NCBI RefSeq assembly: GCF_003952505.1
Contig: NZ_CP034450.1
Span: forward strand, 3,410,001-3,474,000
Length of the DNA: 64,000 nucleotides
Reading direction: 5' to 3'
DNA from: Mesorhizobium sp. M4B.F.Ca.ET.058.02.1.1
Lineage (GTDB): Bacteria; Pseudomonadota; Alphaproteobacteria; Rhizobiales; Rhizobiaceae
This document shows positions 1-8,508 of this stretch, in pieces. The notes under the pieces are model-generated. The model saw nothing but the letters and a program-made list of their open reading frames with translations. It had not been told where the DNA came from and searched no databases. Made by a program: the position numbers and the translations under genes. Each line of letters opens with the position of its first letter. Position 1 is the first letter of the stretch.

Positions 1-913
1 CGACCAGCGGATAGACGGCGTTCAGCACATAGAGCGACACGTCGGTGTCGCCATAGGTGTCGGCGAGGCCGAGCCGCTGCAGCGCGCGGATGACCGAATT
101 GTACATGCCGCCCTGCATGACGATGCCGACCGAGCCGTGATCGGAGCCGAAGATCTCGTTGATCTTGCGGCTCCTGATGAAGTCAACCGCCGCCGGCCAG
201 CGCTTGGCGACCTTTTCCTTCTCGTGCAGGAAGGAAGCGGGCGGCAGCACGATGCGACCGGTATCGCGGCGCGGCGCTTCCAGCGCATCGGCCACCGACA
301 TTGGCGGGCGCTTGTTGTCCTTGGCGATGAAGTGGCCGTGGACGTGGCAGCAGCGGATGCGCACCTGCAGCATGACAGGCGTGTTGGAGGCCTCCGACAG
401 CTCGAAGCCGTCCTCGACCGCCTTGACGATCGAGGGCAGGTTCGGCCGCGGATCGAGCAGCCAGACCTGGCTCTTCATGGCGAAGGCGTGGCTGCGCTCC
501 TGCATGATCGAGGAACCCTCGCCGTAATCTTCGCCGACGATGATCAGCGCCCCGCCGGTGACGCCGCCCGACGCCAGGTTGGCCAGCGCATCGGAGGCGA
601 CATTGGTGCCGACCGTCGACTTGAAGGTGGCGGCCCCACGGATCGGGTAGTGCACCGAGGCCGCGAGCATGGCGGTGGCGGTGGCTTCCGAGGCGCTTGC
701 CTCGAAATGCACGCCGAGCTCTCCGAGAATGTCCTGAGCGTCGGCGAGCACGTCCATCAAGTGGCTGATCGGCGCACCCTGGTAGCCGCCGACATAGCCG
801 ACGCCGCATTGCAGCAGCGCCTTGGTGATGGCGAGAATGCCCTCGCCGGCAAACTCCTGGCCGGCGCCGAGGCGGAGCTTTTCGACTTCCTTGGCAAAAG
901 ACCGTTCGGCCAT
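1..913 (-). CDS. Indolepyruvate ferredoxin oxidoreductase-like protein, N-terminal part (runs off the left edge)
   Basis: The frame opens at an ATG at 913 and stays open through the window edge, giving about 304 residues. Residues 39-51 (GYVGGYQGAPISH) and the following Glu-rich stretch match the N-terminal pyrimidine-binding domain of the 2-oxoacid:ferredoxin oxidoreductase alpha subunit (IorA type). Family members oxidatively decarboxylate an aryl-2-oxoacid to the aryl-acyl-CoA using thiamine diphosphate and Fe-S clusters. It is the last visible gene of a minus-strand operon (cyclase, FAD oxidoreductase, MarR, this gene), starting 49 bases after the MarR stop. The C-terminal TPP and gamma domains would lie outside the window, so I cannot say whether it is a fused alpha/gamma protein. 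Family assignment is firm; the substrate is unknown. Confidence 0.8.
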   Translation of the reverse strand, partial: MAERSFAKEVEKLRLGAGQEFAGEGILAITKALLQCGVGYVGGYQGAPISHLMDVLADAQDILGELGVHFEASASEATATAMLAASVHYPIRGAATFKSTVGTNVASDALANLASGGVTGGALIIVGEDYGEGSSIMQERSHAFAMKSQVWLLDPRPNLPSIVKAVEDGFELSEASNTPVMLQVRIRCCHVHGHFIAKDNKRPPMSVADALEAPRRDTGRIVLPPASFLHEKEKVAKRWPAAVDFIRSRKINEIFGSDHGSVGIVMQGGMYNSVIRALQRLGLADTYGDTDVSLYVLNAVYPLV

Positions 914-962
914 TGTGGCCTCCTTCAGTTGCCGCCGGCATCCGGCGGCGCGTACGTCAAAC

Positions 963-1445
963 TCAAATGTCGTGCTTGCGGATGTTCTTGAGCATCTTCT
1001 GCAGGATCGCGATCAGCGCGGCGTATTCGGCATCGTCGACGCCGTCGAACATGGCCTCGAAGGCATCGTGCATGGCCGGCCACGCGCGGGTGAACAGGGC
1101 CCGCCCGTCGTCGGTCAGGAACACGTGGCGGAAACGGCTGTCGGTGACACCCTGCTCGCGGCGCACGAGACCCTGCCCCTCCAGCGCGTCAAGCGTGCGG
1201 CTCAAGGTCGACTGCTCGATGACGGTGTAGACCGACAGGTCGTTGACGGTGACGCCATCGGTGACAGAGAGCACGGCAAGCGTTCGCACCTGCGGAATGG
1301 TCAGGCCCTGCTTGCGGAAATCCTCGCGCAGCGTGGCGTTGTAGCGGCCCATGATGCGGTTCATGAGATAGGGCGCGAATTGCTGCAGGCCGATCTCGCC
1401 CAGGGTCGAGATGCGCTGGCGCTTCTGCTGGACCTTCTCCTCCAT
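963..1445 (-). CDS. MarR family transcriptional regulator
   Basis: The 160-residue protein has the MarR winged-helix layout: an N-terminal dimerisation helix, a helix-turn-helix around residues 60-85 (TVNDLSVYTVIEQSTLSRTL) and a wing with the DSRFRHVFLTDDGR strand-turn. The ATG at 1445 shares one base with the stop of the upstream FAD oxidoreductase (TGATG) and has a GGGGAGG ribosome-binding site; a GTG one codon earlier is possible. It sits inside the catabolic operon between the FAD oxidoreductase and the IOR-like gene, so it probably controls this operon and the divergent one, sensing a pathway acid or CoA thioester. The ligand is not deducible. A second MarR lies at 14293-14763. Confidence 0.85.
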   Translation of the reverse strand: MEEKVQQKRQRISTLGEIGLQQFAPYLMNRIMGRYNATLREDFRKQGLTIPQVRTLAVLSVTDGVTVNDLSVYTVIEQSTLSRTLDALEGQGLVRREQGVTDSRFRHVFLTDDGRALFTRAWPAMHDAFEAMFDGVDDAEYAALIAILQKMLKNIRKHDI

Positions 1446-3016
1446 CACAGCCTCCCCGCCAGCAGGAAGCCGGAACCGCCGCCAAGGCCGGCGCCGGGAT
1501 GGGTGGAGGCGCCGATATGGTAGAGGCCCTTGATGCTGGTCTCATGGTTGCGGCTTGCCTTGAACGGCCGCCACAGGAAGGCCTGGTCGATGGTGGACGA
1601 GCCGCCATAGGGATCGCCGCCTACCAGGTTGATGTTCACCGCTTCGAGATCGGCCGGCGAATAGGCGCGGCGCGCGATCACTGTGTCGCCAAAACCATCG
1701 ATGTGACTGGCCAGGATGGCCTCGACGCGGTCGGCAAAGGCCTCGCGCAGCGCCTCGGTCCAGCGGCCGCCGACGGGAGCTTCGAGCTTGCCGGCGGCGT
1801 CACCCTTGATGTAGCGCGGCGCCTCCGGAAGCTGCAGCCACAGGATCGCCTTGCCCTCCGGACAGCGCGACGGATCGAGCGCATGCGGCTGGCCGACGCA
1901 AATGGTCGGCACTTGCGGCAGCAAGCCGCGCACCGCTTCGTTGCAGGCCTTGGAGACGCCGTCGAGCCCGGGCGTCAGATGCAGCAGCGCGACCTTGTCC
2001 AGCCCCTTGCCGCGCCAGGCGGGGACCCTGTCCAGCGCATAGTGGATCTGGAAGTTGCCCTTGCCATAGCGATAGTTTTGCGTCGCTTCGACGGCCGCCT
2101 CCGGCGCATCCCTGCCGAGCAGGCGACCATAGAGCTGGGTCGGCGTGACCGAACAGATGACGCTCTTCTTCGCATGCACTGTTTCGCCCGACGCCAGACG
2201 CACGCCGGTGGCGCGGCCGCCATCCAGGATGATGGAGGCGACGTCCGCGTCGGTGGAAATCACACCGCCGCGCTCCTTGATCAGCGCTTCGAAGGCGGCG
2301 AGCAGGTTTTTCGCGCCACCCTTTACGATCGGCGCGCCCGCAGCCTCCAGCGCAAACGCAATGACCTTGGCGATCTGGCCGGAGAAGGCGTCCTCCGGAC
2401 CGAGGCCGGCATGCAGCACCCAGGGCGCCCACAGCGCGCGCGTGGTTTCGGATCGATAGCCGCCCTCCAGCCAGCCGCGCGCCGGCGCCAGCGCCTCGCC
2501 GAGGAAGGCGGCAAGGTTGCGCGGCCCGCGTCGCCAGGCCTCGCCAGTGAGCAGCTTGGTCGTCGGATAGGACCAGAGCGCGCCGCCAAGCAGGCCGAAG
2601 AGCAGGCCGGCATCTCGCTCGATGCCGCCGACGTCGTTGCCGTGGCGGTCGCCGTCGCCCGCGGCAATCTTGTTGAGCGCCGCGATGTTGGCGATGCGGT
2701 CGGTGGTGAGCACGGCGTGGCTGCCGTCGGGCCTCAGCACCCCGGTGGGGGTCGCGGTGTGGCAGAATTCCAGCCCGTGCCGCGCCAGGTCCTTGCCGAG
2801 TGCGGCAAAGGCCGGCGAGGTGATGAACAGCACGAAGGTCGTCGCCATCACGTCATGGACGAAGCCGGGCGCGGTGATCTCCTCGGTGCGCATGCAACCG
2901 CCGATGCGGTCGTTGCGCTCGAGCACGAGCACCTTCGCCCCCTTGCCGCCCAGCATCGCCGCGCAGACGAGAGCGTTGATGCCGCTGCCGACGATGATGT
3001 GATCGGGGGCGTTCAT
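1445..3016 (-). CDS. FAD-dependent oxidoreductase, phytoene-desaturase-like (COG1233 type), copy 1
   Basis: This 523-residue flavoprotein has an N-terminal Rossmann FAD motif (IIVGSGINA, residues 7-15), the RIGGCMRTEE segment typical of amine-oxidase/phytoene-desaturase-like enzymes, and a C-terminal FAD-binding segment (YHIGASTHPGAGLGGGSG) ending at the stop. Its partner at 4217-5791 has the same length and architecture, and the two genes lie on opposite strands flanking the cyclase. The family catalyses FAD-dependent desaturation or oxidation; the catabolic context suggests a small ring compound rather than a carotenoid. No phytoene synthase or other carotenoid gene is nearby. The start ATG overlaps the stop of a small ORF (3013-3276) by four bases. 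Confidence 0.8.
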   Translation of the reverse strand: MNAPDHIIVGSGINALVCAAMLGGKGAKVLVLERNDRIGGCMRTEEITAPGFVHDVMATTFVLFITSPAFAALGKDLARHGLEFCHTATPTGVLRPDGSHAVLTTDRIANIAALNKIAAGDGDRHGNDVGGIERDAGLLFGLLGGALWSYPTTKLLTGEAWRRGPRNLAAFLGEALAPARGWLEGGYRSETTRALWAPWVLHAGLGPEDAFSGQIAKVIAFALEAAGAPIVKGGAKNLLAAFEALIKERGGVISTDADVASIILDGGRATGVRLASGETVHAKKSVICSVTPTQLYGRLLGRDAPEAAVEATQNYRYGKGNFQIHYALDRVPAWRGKGLDKVALLHLTPGLDGVSKACNEAVRGLLPQVPTICVGQPHALDPSRCPEGKAILWLQLPEAPRYIKGDAAGKLEAPVGGRWTEALREAFADRVEAILASHIDGFGDTVIARRAYSPADLEAVNINLVGGDPYGGSSTIDQAFLWRPFKASRNHETSIKGLYHIGASTHPGAGLGGGSGFLLAGRL

Positions 3017-3276
3017 TGAGGGGTGCTCCCGGGTGCTGGCAGTTGAAGGTCAATCGCGCAAAGCCGCGTTCCTTCGCGCCCCCCTCTGCCCTGCCGGGCA
3101 TCTCCCCCACAAGGGGGGAGATTGGCCGCCATCACGGCTTTCGCCAATTGTCCACGGTGCAGGGTTGAGCGGGGCGCCGAAACTGCCGTCCGGCAGGACA
3201 GAGGGGGGCGCCGTAGAGCGCTGACGCTCCAGGACGGCTGCCTCGACTTCATCATCACGACATTGCCTGCGAGCAT
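3013..3276 (-). CDS. Small ORF running through a palindromic repeat element
   Basis: An 87-codon frame starts at an ATG at 3276 with a well-placed GGGAGAAG ribosome-binding site and ends in ATGA overlap with the next gene. Its first residues (MLAGNVVMMKSRQP) look non-repetitive; the middle is entirely the palindromic element at 3077-3212; the end (LCAIDLQLPAPGSTPQ) is again unique. Either it is a short gene remnant into which the element inserted, or a non-functional leader that keeps ribosomes moving between cyclase and oxidoreductase genes. A very similar arrangement, read in the same frame of the repeat, occurs at 15574-15810. No function is proposed. Confidence 0.3.
   Translation of the reverse strand: MLAGNVVMMKSRQPSWSVSALRRPPLSCRTAVSAPRSTLHRGQLAKAVMAANLPPCGGDARQGRGGREGTRLCAIDLQLPAPGSTPQ
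3077..3212. repeat. Long palindromic intergenic repeat, copy 1
   Basis: The element begins with a CCCCTCTGCCCTGCCGGGCA arm and ends with the inverted arm CCGGCAGGACAGAGGGG, with an inner CTCCCCC/GGGGGAG pair. Copy 2 at 15609-15765 has the same arms and layout. I associate this kind of element with intergenic regions of Mesorhizobium genomes. It lies between the cyclase and FAD oxidoreductase genes of the minus-strand operon and can fold into a large hairpin. Confidence 0.8.
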
Positions 3277-3305
3277 GATCTTCTCCCGAAGACCGCCACC
3301 TCGCC

Positions 3306-4097
3306 CTATTTGCCCGGCACCAGCGCCAAGGCGCGGATCGGGCTGCCGGTGCCGTGCTCGATCTTGAGCGGCGCGGCGATCAGGATCGCGCCTTTCGGCG
3401 GCAGCTGGTCGAGGTTGCAGAGGCTGGCCAGACCATAGCGGTTGGCCTTGTGCATCAGCGTGTGCGCCGGGAACGGCGGCTCCATGCCGCCGGCCTTGCC
3501 GGCATCGGTGCCGATGGTCTCCGAGCCCCAGCCCTTGATGTCCTTGCTGATCAGGAACTGGATGGCTTCCGCCGTCGGGCCGGGCGTATGCGGGCCGGTT
3601 TCGTTGGCGTTGAGGAAAGCGGCTTCCGAGCCGTTGCGCTTGTACCAGTCGGTGCGCATCACCACCCACTCGCCGGCATTGATGGCGCCATGCTTGGCTT
3701 CCCAGGCCTTGATGTGGTCGACGGTGAGCAGGAAATCGTGGTCGGCGGCCGATTCCTTCGAGCAGTCGATGACATTGACCGGGCCGACGAAATTCTGCGC
3801 CGGAATGGTGTCGGTGGCGCCGTCCGGATAGTCCTTGCCGGTGATCCAGTGCTGCGGCGCATCGAAATGCGTGCCCGAATGCTCGCCGAGCTTCAGCCAG
3901 TTCCAGGCCCACCACGGCCCGTTCTTGTCATATTTGGAGATGGCGTGGATCTCGACCTTCGGCGTGTCGACGGCGAGCTCCGGCGGCAGCTTGATCAGCG
4001 GCGTGTTCGGCCCGAGCGGCGCCGACAGGTCGACCACGCGGATGGCGCCCGAAAGCAGCTGGCCGGCGACCTCGCCGAGGAGTTTTTGCGTGTCCAT
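3306..4097 (-). CDS. Cyclase family protein (kynurenine-formamidase-like metal hydrolase)
   Basis: The 263-residue product carries the hallmark metal-site motif HSGTHFDAPQHW with H73, H77, D79 and H83. This motif is shared by bacterial KynB-type formamidases, isatin hydrolase and polyketide cyclase-like hydrolases, which use Mn or Zn to open amide or lactam rings. The length is slightly longer than the usual ~210-residue KynB, closer to isatin-hydrolase-like members. It is the first gene of the minus-strand operon, divergent from the second FAD oxidoreductase across an AT-rich promoter region. An N-formyl or lactam substrate is plausible for a nitrogen-containing aromatic pathway; this is inference from context. 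Confidence 0.85.
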   Translation of the reverse strand: MDTQKLLGEVAGQLLSGAIRVVDLSAPLGPNTPLIKLPPELAVDTPKVEIHAISKYDKNGPWWAWNWLKLGEHSGTHFDAPQHWITGKDYPDGATDTIPAQNFVGPVNVIDCSKESAADHDFLLTVDHIKAWEAKHGAINAGEWVVMRTDWYKRNGSEAAFLNANETGPHTPGPTAEAIQFLISKDIKGWGSETIGTDAGKAGGMEPPFPAHTLMHKANRYGLASLCNLDQLPPKGAILIAAPLKIEHGTGSPIRALALVPGK

Positions 4098-4216
4098 GGT
4101 CTCAGTTCCCTCTTTGTCGATGAAGATCGAGGCTCGTTGCGGCCCTTAATATCCTACTAGACGAAAACATATGCATCTGCAATTATCTTTAAGCATAAAG
4201 CATTTTGGGGCGAGGC
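4098..4216. promoter_or_regulatory. Divergent AT-rich control region with CTTTA inverted repeat
   Basis: This region separates the minus-strand cyclase operon from the plus-strand FAD oxidoreductase/ABC run and is markedly more AT-rich than its surroundings from about 4144. It contains the perfect inverted repeat CTTTA-AGCA-TAAAG at 4187-4200, immediately before the plus-strand gene. It is a plausible operator for one of the two MarR proteins of the island. I could not fix convincing -35/-10 boxes. Confidence 0.45.
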
Positions 4217-5791
4217 GTGAGCGAGTTCGACGCCATCTTTGTCGGGGCGGGCCACAACAGTCTGGCATGCGCCGCGCATCTGGCGCGCAAAGGCTGGAAA
4301 ACAGCCGTTTTTGAACGCAGTGCAGCAATCGGCGGCGCGGTGCAAACCCGCGAATTCACCTTACCCGGCTTCCGCCACGATTTCGGCGCGATGAATCTGA
4401 GCCTGTTCGCCGGCTCAGCCTTCCACCGGAAATATGCAAATGAATTGAAAAACCAGGGGCTGGAATTCGCGCCGGTGGCGGACTGTTTCGCCAGCGCCTT
4501 CCCGGACGGCAAATGGTTCGGCGTCAGCAACGACCTGGAGAAGACCGCCGCGCGGCTGGCCGCCTTCTCCGCAGCGGACGCCGATACTTGGCGGCGTCTT
4601 GTCGCCGCCTTTCCGGGCGAAGCCGAGCATCTGTTCCGGCTGCTGGGCTCGCCGATGAGCACCCGTGCGCTGGCCGGCACGGCCTGGAAGCTCTGGCGCA
4701 AGAAGGGCGTTGCCGGCGCGCTCGACACCGGCCGACTGCTGCTCTCCTCGCCCCGCGCGTGGCTGGAAGAAAACTTCGAGACGCCGCATGTGCGCGCGAC
4801 GCTCGCCGCCTGGGGCATGCATCTCGACTTCGCGCCGGACATCGCCGGCGGCGCCGTGTTCCCCTATCTGGAATCGATGGCCAACCAGAGTTTCGGCATG
4901 GTGCTAGGCAAGGGCGGCGCCGACACCATGATCCGCGCGCTTGCCGGCATGGTGACGGCGGCTGGCGGCAAGATCGCAACCGGCGCCGAGGTTGCCGAGA
5001 TCACGGTCGCCGGCGGCCGGGCGACCGGCGTGCGGCTCGCGTCCGGGGATTTCCATGTCGCCAGCAAGGCGGTCATCGCTGGCGTCGCGCCGAAGGCGCT
5101 GCCGGGCAAGCTTCTGCCCGACGGTTCGGGCGATGCCGGCTTCGACGCGGCGATGAAGAAATTCCGTTACGCGCCAGGCACGATGATGATCCACCTGGCG
5201 CTGGACGACCTGCCCGACTGGAGCGCCGGGGCCGAGCTGCGTCAGTTCGCCTATGTGCATCTTTCGCCCTCGCTCGACGCCATGTCGCGCACCTACCAGC
5301 AGGCGACAGCGGGCATTTTGCCGGACGAGCCAGTGCTGGTCATCGGCCAGCCGACGGCCGTCGATCCCTCCCGCGCGCCCGCAGGCAAGCATGTGCTGTG
5401 GGTGCAGGTGCGCATGCTGCCGGCCGAAGTCCTCGGCGACGCGGCCGGCAGGATCGAGCCTGGTCCGTGGGACGCGATTAAGGACGCCTATGCCGAGCGC
5501 GTGCTCGAGATCATCGAGAGTTACGCGCCGGGCCTGCGCCAAAAAATCCTCGGCCGCGCCGTCTTCTCGCCGCTCGATCTCGAGCGCGAGAACCCGAACC
5601 TCGTCGGCGGCGACCAGATCTGCGGCAGCCATCATCTGGCGCAGAATTTTCTTTTCCGCCCGGCCCGTGGCTACGCCGGCTGGAACACGCCGGTCTCAAA
5701 CTTCTACCTCACCGGCGCCGCGACATGGCCCGGCGCCGGCACCGGCGCCGCCTCGGGCTTCATGCTCGCTGAACAGCTAGGCGGGAGGTAG
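4217..5791 (+). CDS. FAD-dependent oxidoreductase, phytoene-desaturase-like (COG1233 type), copy 2
   Basis: About 524 residues from the GTG at 4217 (MSEFDAIFVGAGHNS); a TTG at 4205 would add four residues and neither start has an ideal ribosome-binding site. The N-terminal FAD fold (FVGAGHNSLACAAHLA) and C-terminal segment (YLTGAATWPGAGTGAASG) match the same family as 1445-3016, and both proteins share RYGKGNF/RYAPGTM-type and VDPSR(A/C)P motifs, so they are paralogues. The two may act as a heteromeric pair or on successive intermediates. It leads the plus-strand transport and catabolic genes, 112 bases before the substrate-binding protein. Confidence 0.8.
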   Translation: MSEFDAIFVGAGHNSLACAAHLARKGWKTAVFERSAAIGGAVQTREFTLPGFRHDFGAMNLSLFAGSAFHRKYANELKNQGLEFAPVADCFASAFPDGKWFGVSNDLEKTAARLAAFSAADADTWRRLVAAFPGEAEHLFRLLGSPMSTRALAGTAWKLWRKKGVAGALDTGRLLLSSPRAWLEENFETPHVRATLAAWGMHLDFAPDIAGGAVFPYLESMANQSFGMVLGKGGADTMIRALAGMVTAAGGKIATGAEVAEITVAGGRATGVRLASGDFHVASKAVIAGVAPKALPGKLLPDGSGDAGFDAAMKKFRYAPGTMMIHLALDDLPDWSAGAELRQFAYVHLSPSLDAMSRTYQQATAGILPDEPVLVIGQPTAVDPSRAPAGKHVLWVQVRMLPAEVLGDAAGRIEPGPWDAIKDAYAERVLEIIESYAPGLRQKILGRAVFSPLDLERENPNLVGGDQICGSHHLAQNFLFRPARGYAGWNTPVSNFYLTGAATWPGAGTGAASGFMLAEQLGGR

Positions 5792-5903
5792 GAGCGACGA
5801 TCTTTCCGGGATGCAGGGGCAAGGCGCGGTTGCCCAAGGAGCCTGAACCCAACGATCTGAATGAGAATGCCGCGCGAAGAAACACAACCAAAGGGGAACG
5901 ACC

Positions 5904-7430
5904 ATGACCATCAGCAGACGTGACTTGCTCGGATACGGCGCGGCGGCGATCGGCGCGACCGCGCTCGGCCTGCCAAAGGCAGCCAAGGCGGCGGGAGAAC
6001 TGACCATCGCCTATAACGTCAATTTGCCGTCCTGGGACCCGACGACCGGGCCTTCCGCCGTCAACCCGACCATCCAGGGTCTCTATCAGTCGGTGTTCGA
6101 CCAGTTCATCCCGCAAAAGCCCGACCTTTCCTTCACGCCCGGCCTGCTCACCGAATGGGGCTGGAACGAGGACCGCACCAAGGTGACGATGACAGTGCGC
6201 GAGGGCGTGAAGTGGCATGACGGCTCGCCGTTCACGCCTGAGGACGTGGTCTGGTCGCTGCAGCGGGCCGGCGACGAGAAGACCGGCAACCCGATCCAGT
6301 TCGTCTGGAAGAACGTCAACAATTTCAAGATCGACGGCAACAAGATCACCGGCGATGTGGTGCAGTTCGACCCGGTCTATTTCAAATGGATGTCATTCCT
6401 GACCGGCTACATCATGCCGAAGGCCTATTACGAGAAGGTCGGCGCCGAGGGCTTCGAGAAGTCGCCGATCGGCACCGGCCCCTACATGGTCGACAAGTTC
6501 GAGCGCAACGCCTTCCTGCGGCTGAAGGCCAATCCGAACTACTGGGGCAGCAAGCCGGCCTTCGAGAACGTGACGATCAAGTTCGTCACCGACGCGGCGA
6601 GCCGCGTCGCCGAGATCGAATCCGGCTCCTCGCAGGTGACGCTTGAAATCCCCTATGAGGAGTATGACCGGCTGATCGCCAAAGACGGGCTCGCCGGCTC
6701 AATCAAGAACGTCTCCGACATCGGCATGATCTTCTTCAACGACATCGAGGCGATGCTGGACAAAAATGTCCGCCAGGCAGCCGTCATGGCGGTGGACAAG
6801 GAGCTTCTGGTCAAGCGGCTGCTGCGCGGCTACGGCCAGCCGATCGCCACGCTGGAGACGCCGGAATACGCGGCCTTCGATGCCTCGATCAAGGTCGAGC
6901 ACAATCCGGAAAAGGCCAAGCAACTGCTCGCCGCTTCCGGCTATTCGCCGGAAAAGCCGGTCAAGTTCACGATCCAGACGACCAAGGGCTTCAAGCCCAA
7001 GGACTATGAGATGATCCAGGCCATCGTCGGCATGTGGCGCAAGGTCGGCATCGAGGCGACAATCGAGGTCTATGAAATCGCCAAGCACTATGAGCTGCGC
7101 GCCGCCGACAAGCTCGCGCCGGCGGCCTTCTACAATTGGGGCAACGCCATCGGTGATCCGACGACGTCGACCGGCTTTGCCATGTACGGCCCGAGCCCGC
7201 ATTCGGTGTGGGACAGTCAGGACCTGATCGACATGATCAACCCGCTATGGGGCGAGAAGGACGAGGCAAAGCGCATCGCCGGCTGGAAGGCGGTCGACAA
7301 ATACGTCGCCGAACAGGCCTATGTACTGCCGCTGATGCAGTATGCGCAGCCGATCGTGCACGCCAAGGGCGTCAATGTGGTGCAGCATGTGTCGGGTGCC
7401 TTGCTGCCGGCGCTGATGACCCCGGCCTGA
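5904..7430 (+). CDS. ABC transporter substrate-binding protein, peptide/nickel (family 5) type
   Basis: The 508-residue protein starts with a twin-arginine-like signal (SRRDLLGYGAAAIG, residues 4-17, followed by a KAAKAA cleavage region), so it is probably exported to the periplasm folded. The mature part has the SBP family 5 signatures, including VREGVKWHDGSPFTPEDVVWS and a PIGTGPY segment. It heads a complete five-gene importer with 7501-11059. Because the operon is embedded among ring-catabolism genes, the ligand may be the aromatic acid or a conjugate rather than a peptide; that is inference. Start ATG has a GGGG ribosome-binding site. Confidence 0.9.
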   Translation: MTISRRDLLGYGAAAIGATALGLPKAAKAAGELTIAYNVNLPSWDPTTGPSAVNPTIQGLYQSVFDQFIPQKPDLSFTPGLLTEWGWNEDRTKVTMTVREGVKWHDGSPFTPEDVVWSLQRAGDEKTGNPIQFVWKNVNNFKIDGNKITGDVVQFDPVYFKWMSFLTGYIMPKAYYEKVGAEGFEKSPIGTGPYMVDKFERNAFLRLKANPNYWGSKPAFENVTIKFVTDAASRVAEIESGSSQVTLEIPYEEYDRLIAKDGLAGSIKNVSDIGMIFFNDIEAMLDKNVRQAAVMAVDKELLVKRLLRGYGQPIATLETPEYAAFDASIKVEHNPEKAKQLLAASGYSPEKPVKFTIQTTKGFKPKDYEMIQAIVGMWRKVGIEATIEVYEIAKHYELRAADKLAPAAFYNWGNAIGDPTTSTGFAMYGPSPHSVWDSQDLIDMINPLWGEKDEAKRIAGWKAVDKYVAEQAYVLPLMQYAQPIVHAKGVNVVQHVSGALLPALMTPA

Positions 7431-7449
7431 TCATCGGCCTTGGATTGCC

Positions 7450-7481
7450 GCGCGCCGTCGCGAAGACGGCGCGCATTTTTT
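7450..7481 (+). terminator. Hairpin plus T-run between binding protein and permeases
   Basis: A perfect 10-bp stem (GCGCGCCGTC / GACGGCGCGC, loop GCGAA) is followed by A and six T. It has the form of a rho-independent terminator but lies inside the operon, 20 bases before the first permease. It most likely attenuates transcription so the binding protein outnumbers the membrane subunits. Confidence 0.8.
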
Positions 7482-7500
7482 CATCCGGGCATACAGGCCG

Positions 7501-8508
7501 ATGCTACTGCAAAGATTCCTCGTTCGCCTGCTGACGATGCTGGTCACGCTGTTCGGCGTCGCCGTCGTCGTCTTCGTCGTCATCCGGCTCGCGCCCGGCG
7601 ACCCGATCGCGATGATGCTGCCGCCCGGCGCCAGCGACGAGGACATCGCGCGGCTGCGGGCGCTCTACGGGCTCGACAAGACCATCGTGCAGCAGTTCTT
7701 CATCTGGCTCGGCGGCGTCCTGCGCGGCGATTTCGGCACCTCGATATCGCTGCGGCAGGACGTGCTGGGACTGGTCTTCGACAGGCTGCCGGCGACGCTG
7801 GAACTCGCGACCGTGGCGCTGTTGATGGCGGTGGCGATCGGCGGCACAGCGGCTGTTCTCGGCGCGCGCGAGCGCGGCACGGCGGTCGAGGCCGGCATCG
7901 ACATCGCCAGCGGCACGGCGCTCTCCATCCCCGATTTCCTCTGGGGCCTGGTGCTGATCCTGCTGTTCGGCGTGCTTGTCCCGGTGTTCGACATTTCCGG
8001 CCGCGTGTCGCCTCAACTCGACCTGCCCTTCGTCACCCAGTTCTATCTCGTCGAGAGCTTGCTTCGACTCCGCTTCGATCTCACCTGGGACCTGCTCAAG
8101 CACATGCTGATGCCGGCCGTGGCGCTGGCGCTGCCGCTGGCGGCTATCATCGCGCAATTGCTGAAACAGTCGCTGAAGGAAGTGCTCGACCTCGACTACG
8201 TCGTGCTGGCGCGCGTGAAGGGCTTTTCGGAGACGCAGGTCATCCTGCGCGAAGCGCTGAAAAACGCTGCGCTGCCGACGCTGACGCTGGTCGGCGTGCA
8301 GTTCACCTTCCTCATCGGCGGCACGGTCATCGTCGAGCGGCTGTTCTCCTACGAGGGCCTCGGCAACATGGCGATCGACGCCGTCATCAACCGCGACCTG
8401 CCGCTGATCCAGGGCATCGTGCTGGTCTTTGCGCTGCTCTTCGTGCTGATCAACCTCGCCGTCGACATGATGTACGCGCTGCTTAATCCGAGGCTGTGCC
8501 ATGGATGA
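7501..8508 (+). CDS. ABC transporter permease, DppB/OppB type
   Basis: A 335-residue membrane protein with the expected layout: one N-terminal membrane helix (FLVRLLTMLVTLFGVAVVVFVV), the RLAPGDPI segment typical of the DppB family, a periplasmic loop, then five helices. The cytoplasmic coupling motif appears as EALKNAALPTLTLVGVQ. Its 3' end overlaps the next permease by eight bases, so translation is coupled. It forms the channel with the 8501-9349 product. Confidence 0.9.
   Translation: MLLQRFLVRLLTMLVTLFGVAVVVFVVIRLAPGDPIAMMLPPGASDEDIARLRALYGLDKTIVQQFFIWLGGVLRGDFGTSISLRQDVLGLVFDRLPATLELATVALLMAVAIGGTAAVLGARERGTAVEAGIDIASGTALSIPDFLWGLVLILLFGVLVPVFDISGRVSPQLDLPFVTQFYLVESLLRLRFDLTWDLLKHMLMPAVALALPLAAIIAQLLKQSLKEVLDLDYVVLARVKGFSETQVILREALKNAALPTLTLVGVQFTFLIGGTVIVERLFSYEGLGNMAIDAVINRDLPLIQGIVLVFALLFVLINLAVDMMYALLNPRLCHG

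Noticed and set aside
1499..3019. Long open frame antisense to the FAD oxidoreductase (about 500 codons)
   Set aside because: It mirrors a clearly conserved flavoprotein on the other strand, has an Arg/Asp/His-rich composition typical of GC-rich antisense frames, and lacks a ribosome-binding site.
3271..3290. GAGCATGATCTTCTCCC as a copy of the GCATGATC...TTCCGAA repeat
   Set aside because: On the minus strand this is simply a ribosome-binding site and ATG (GGGAGAAGATC-ATG); only one arm is present.
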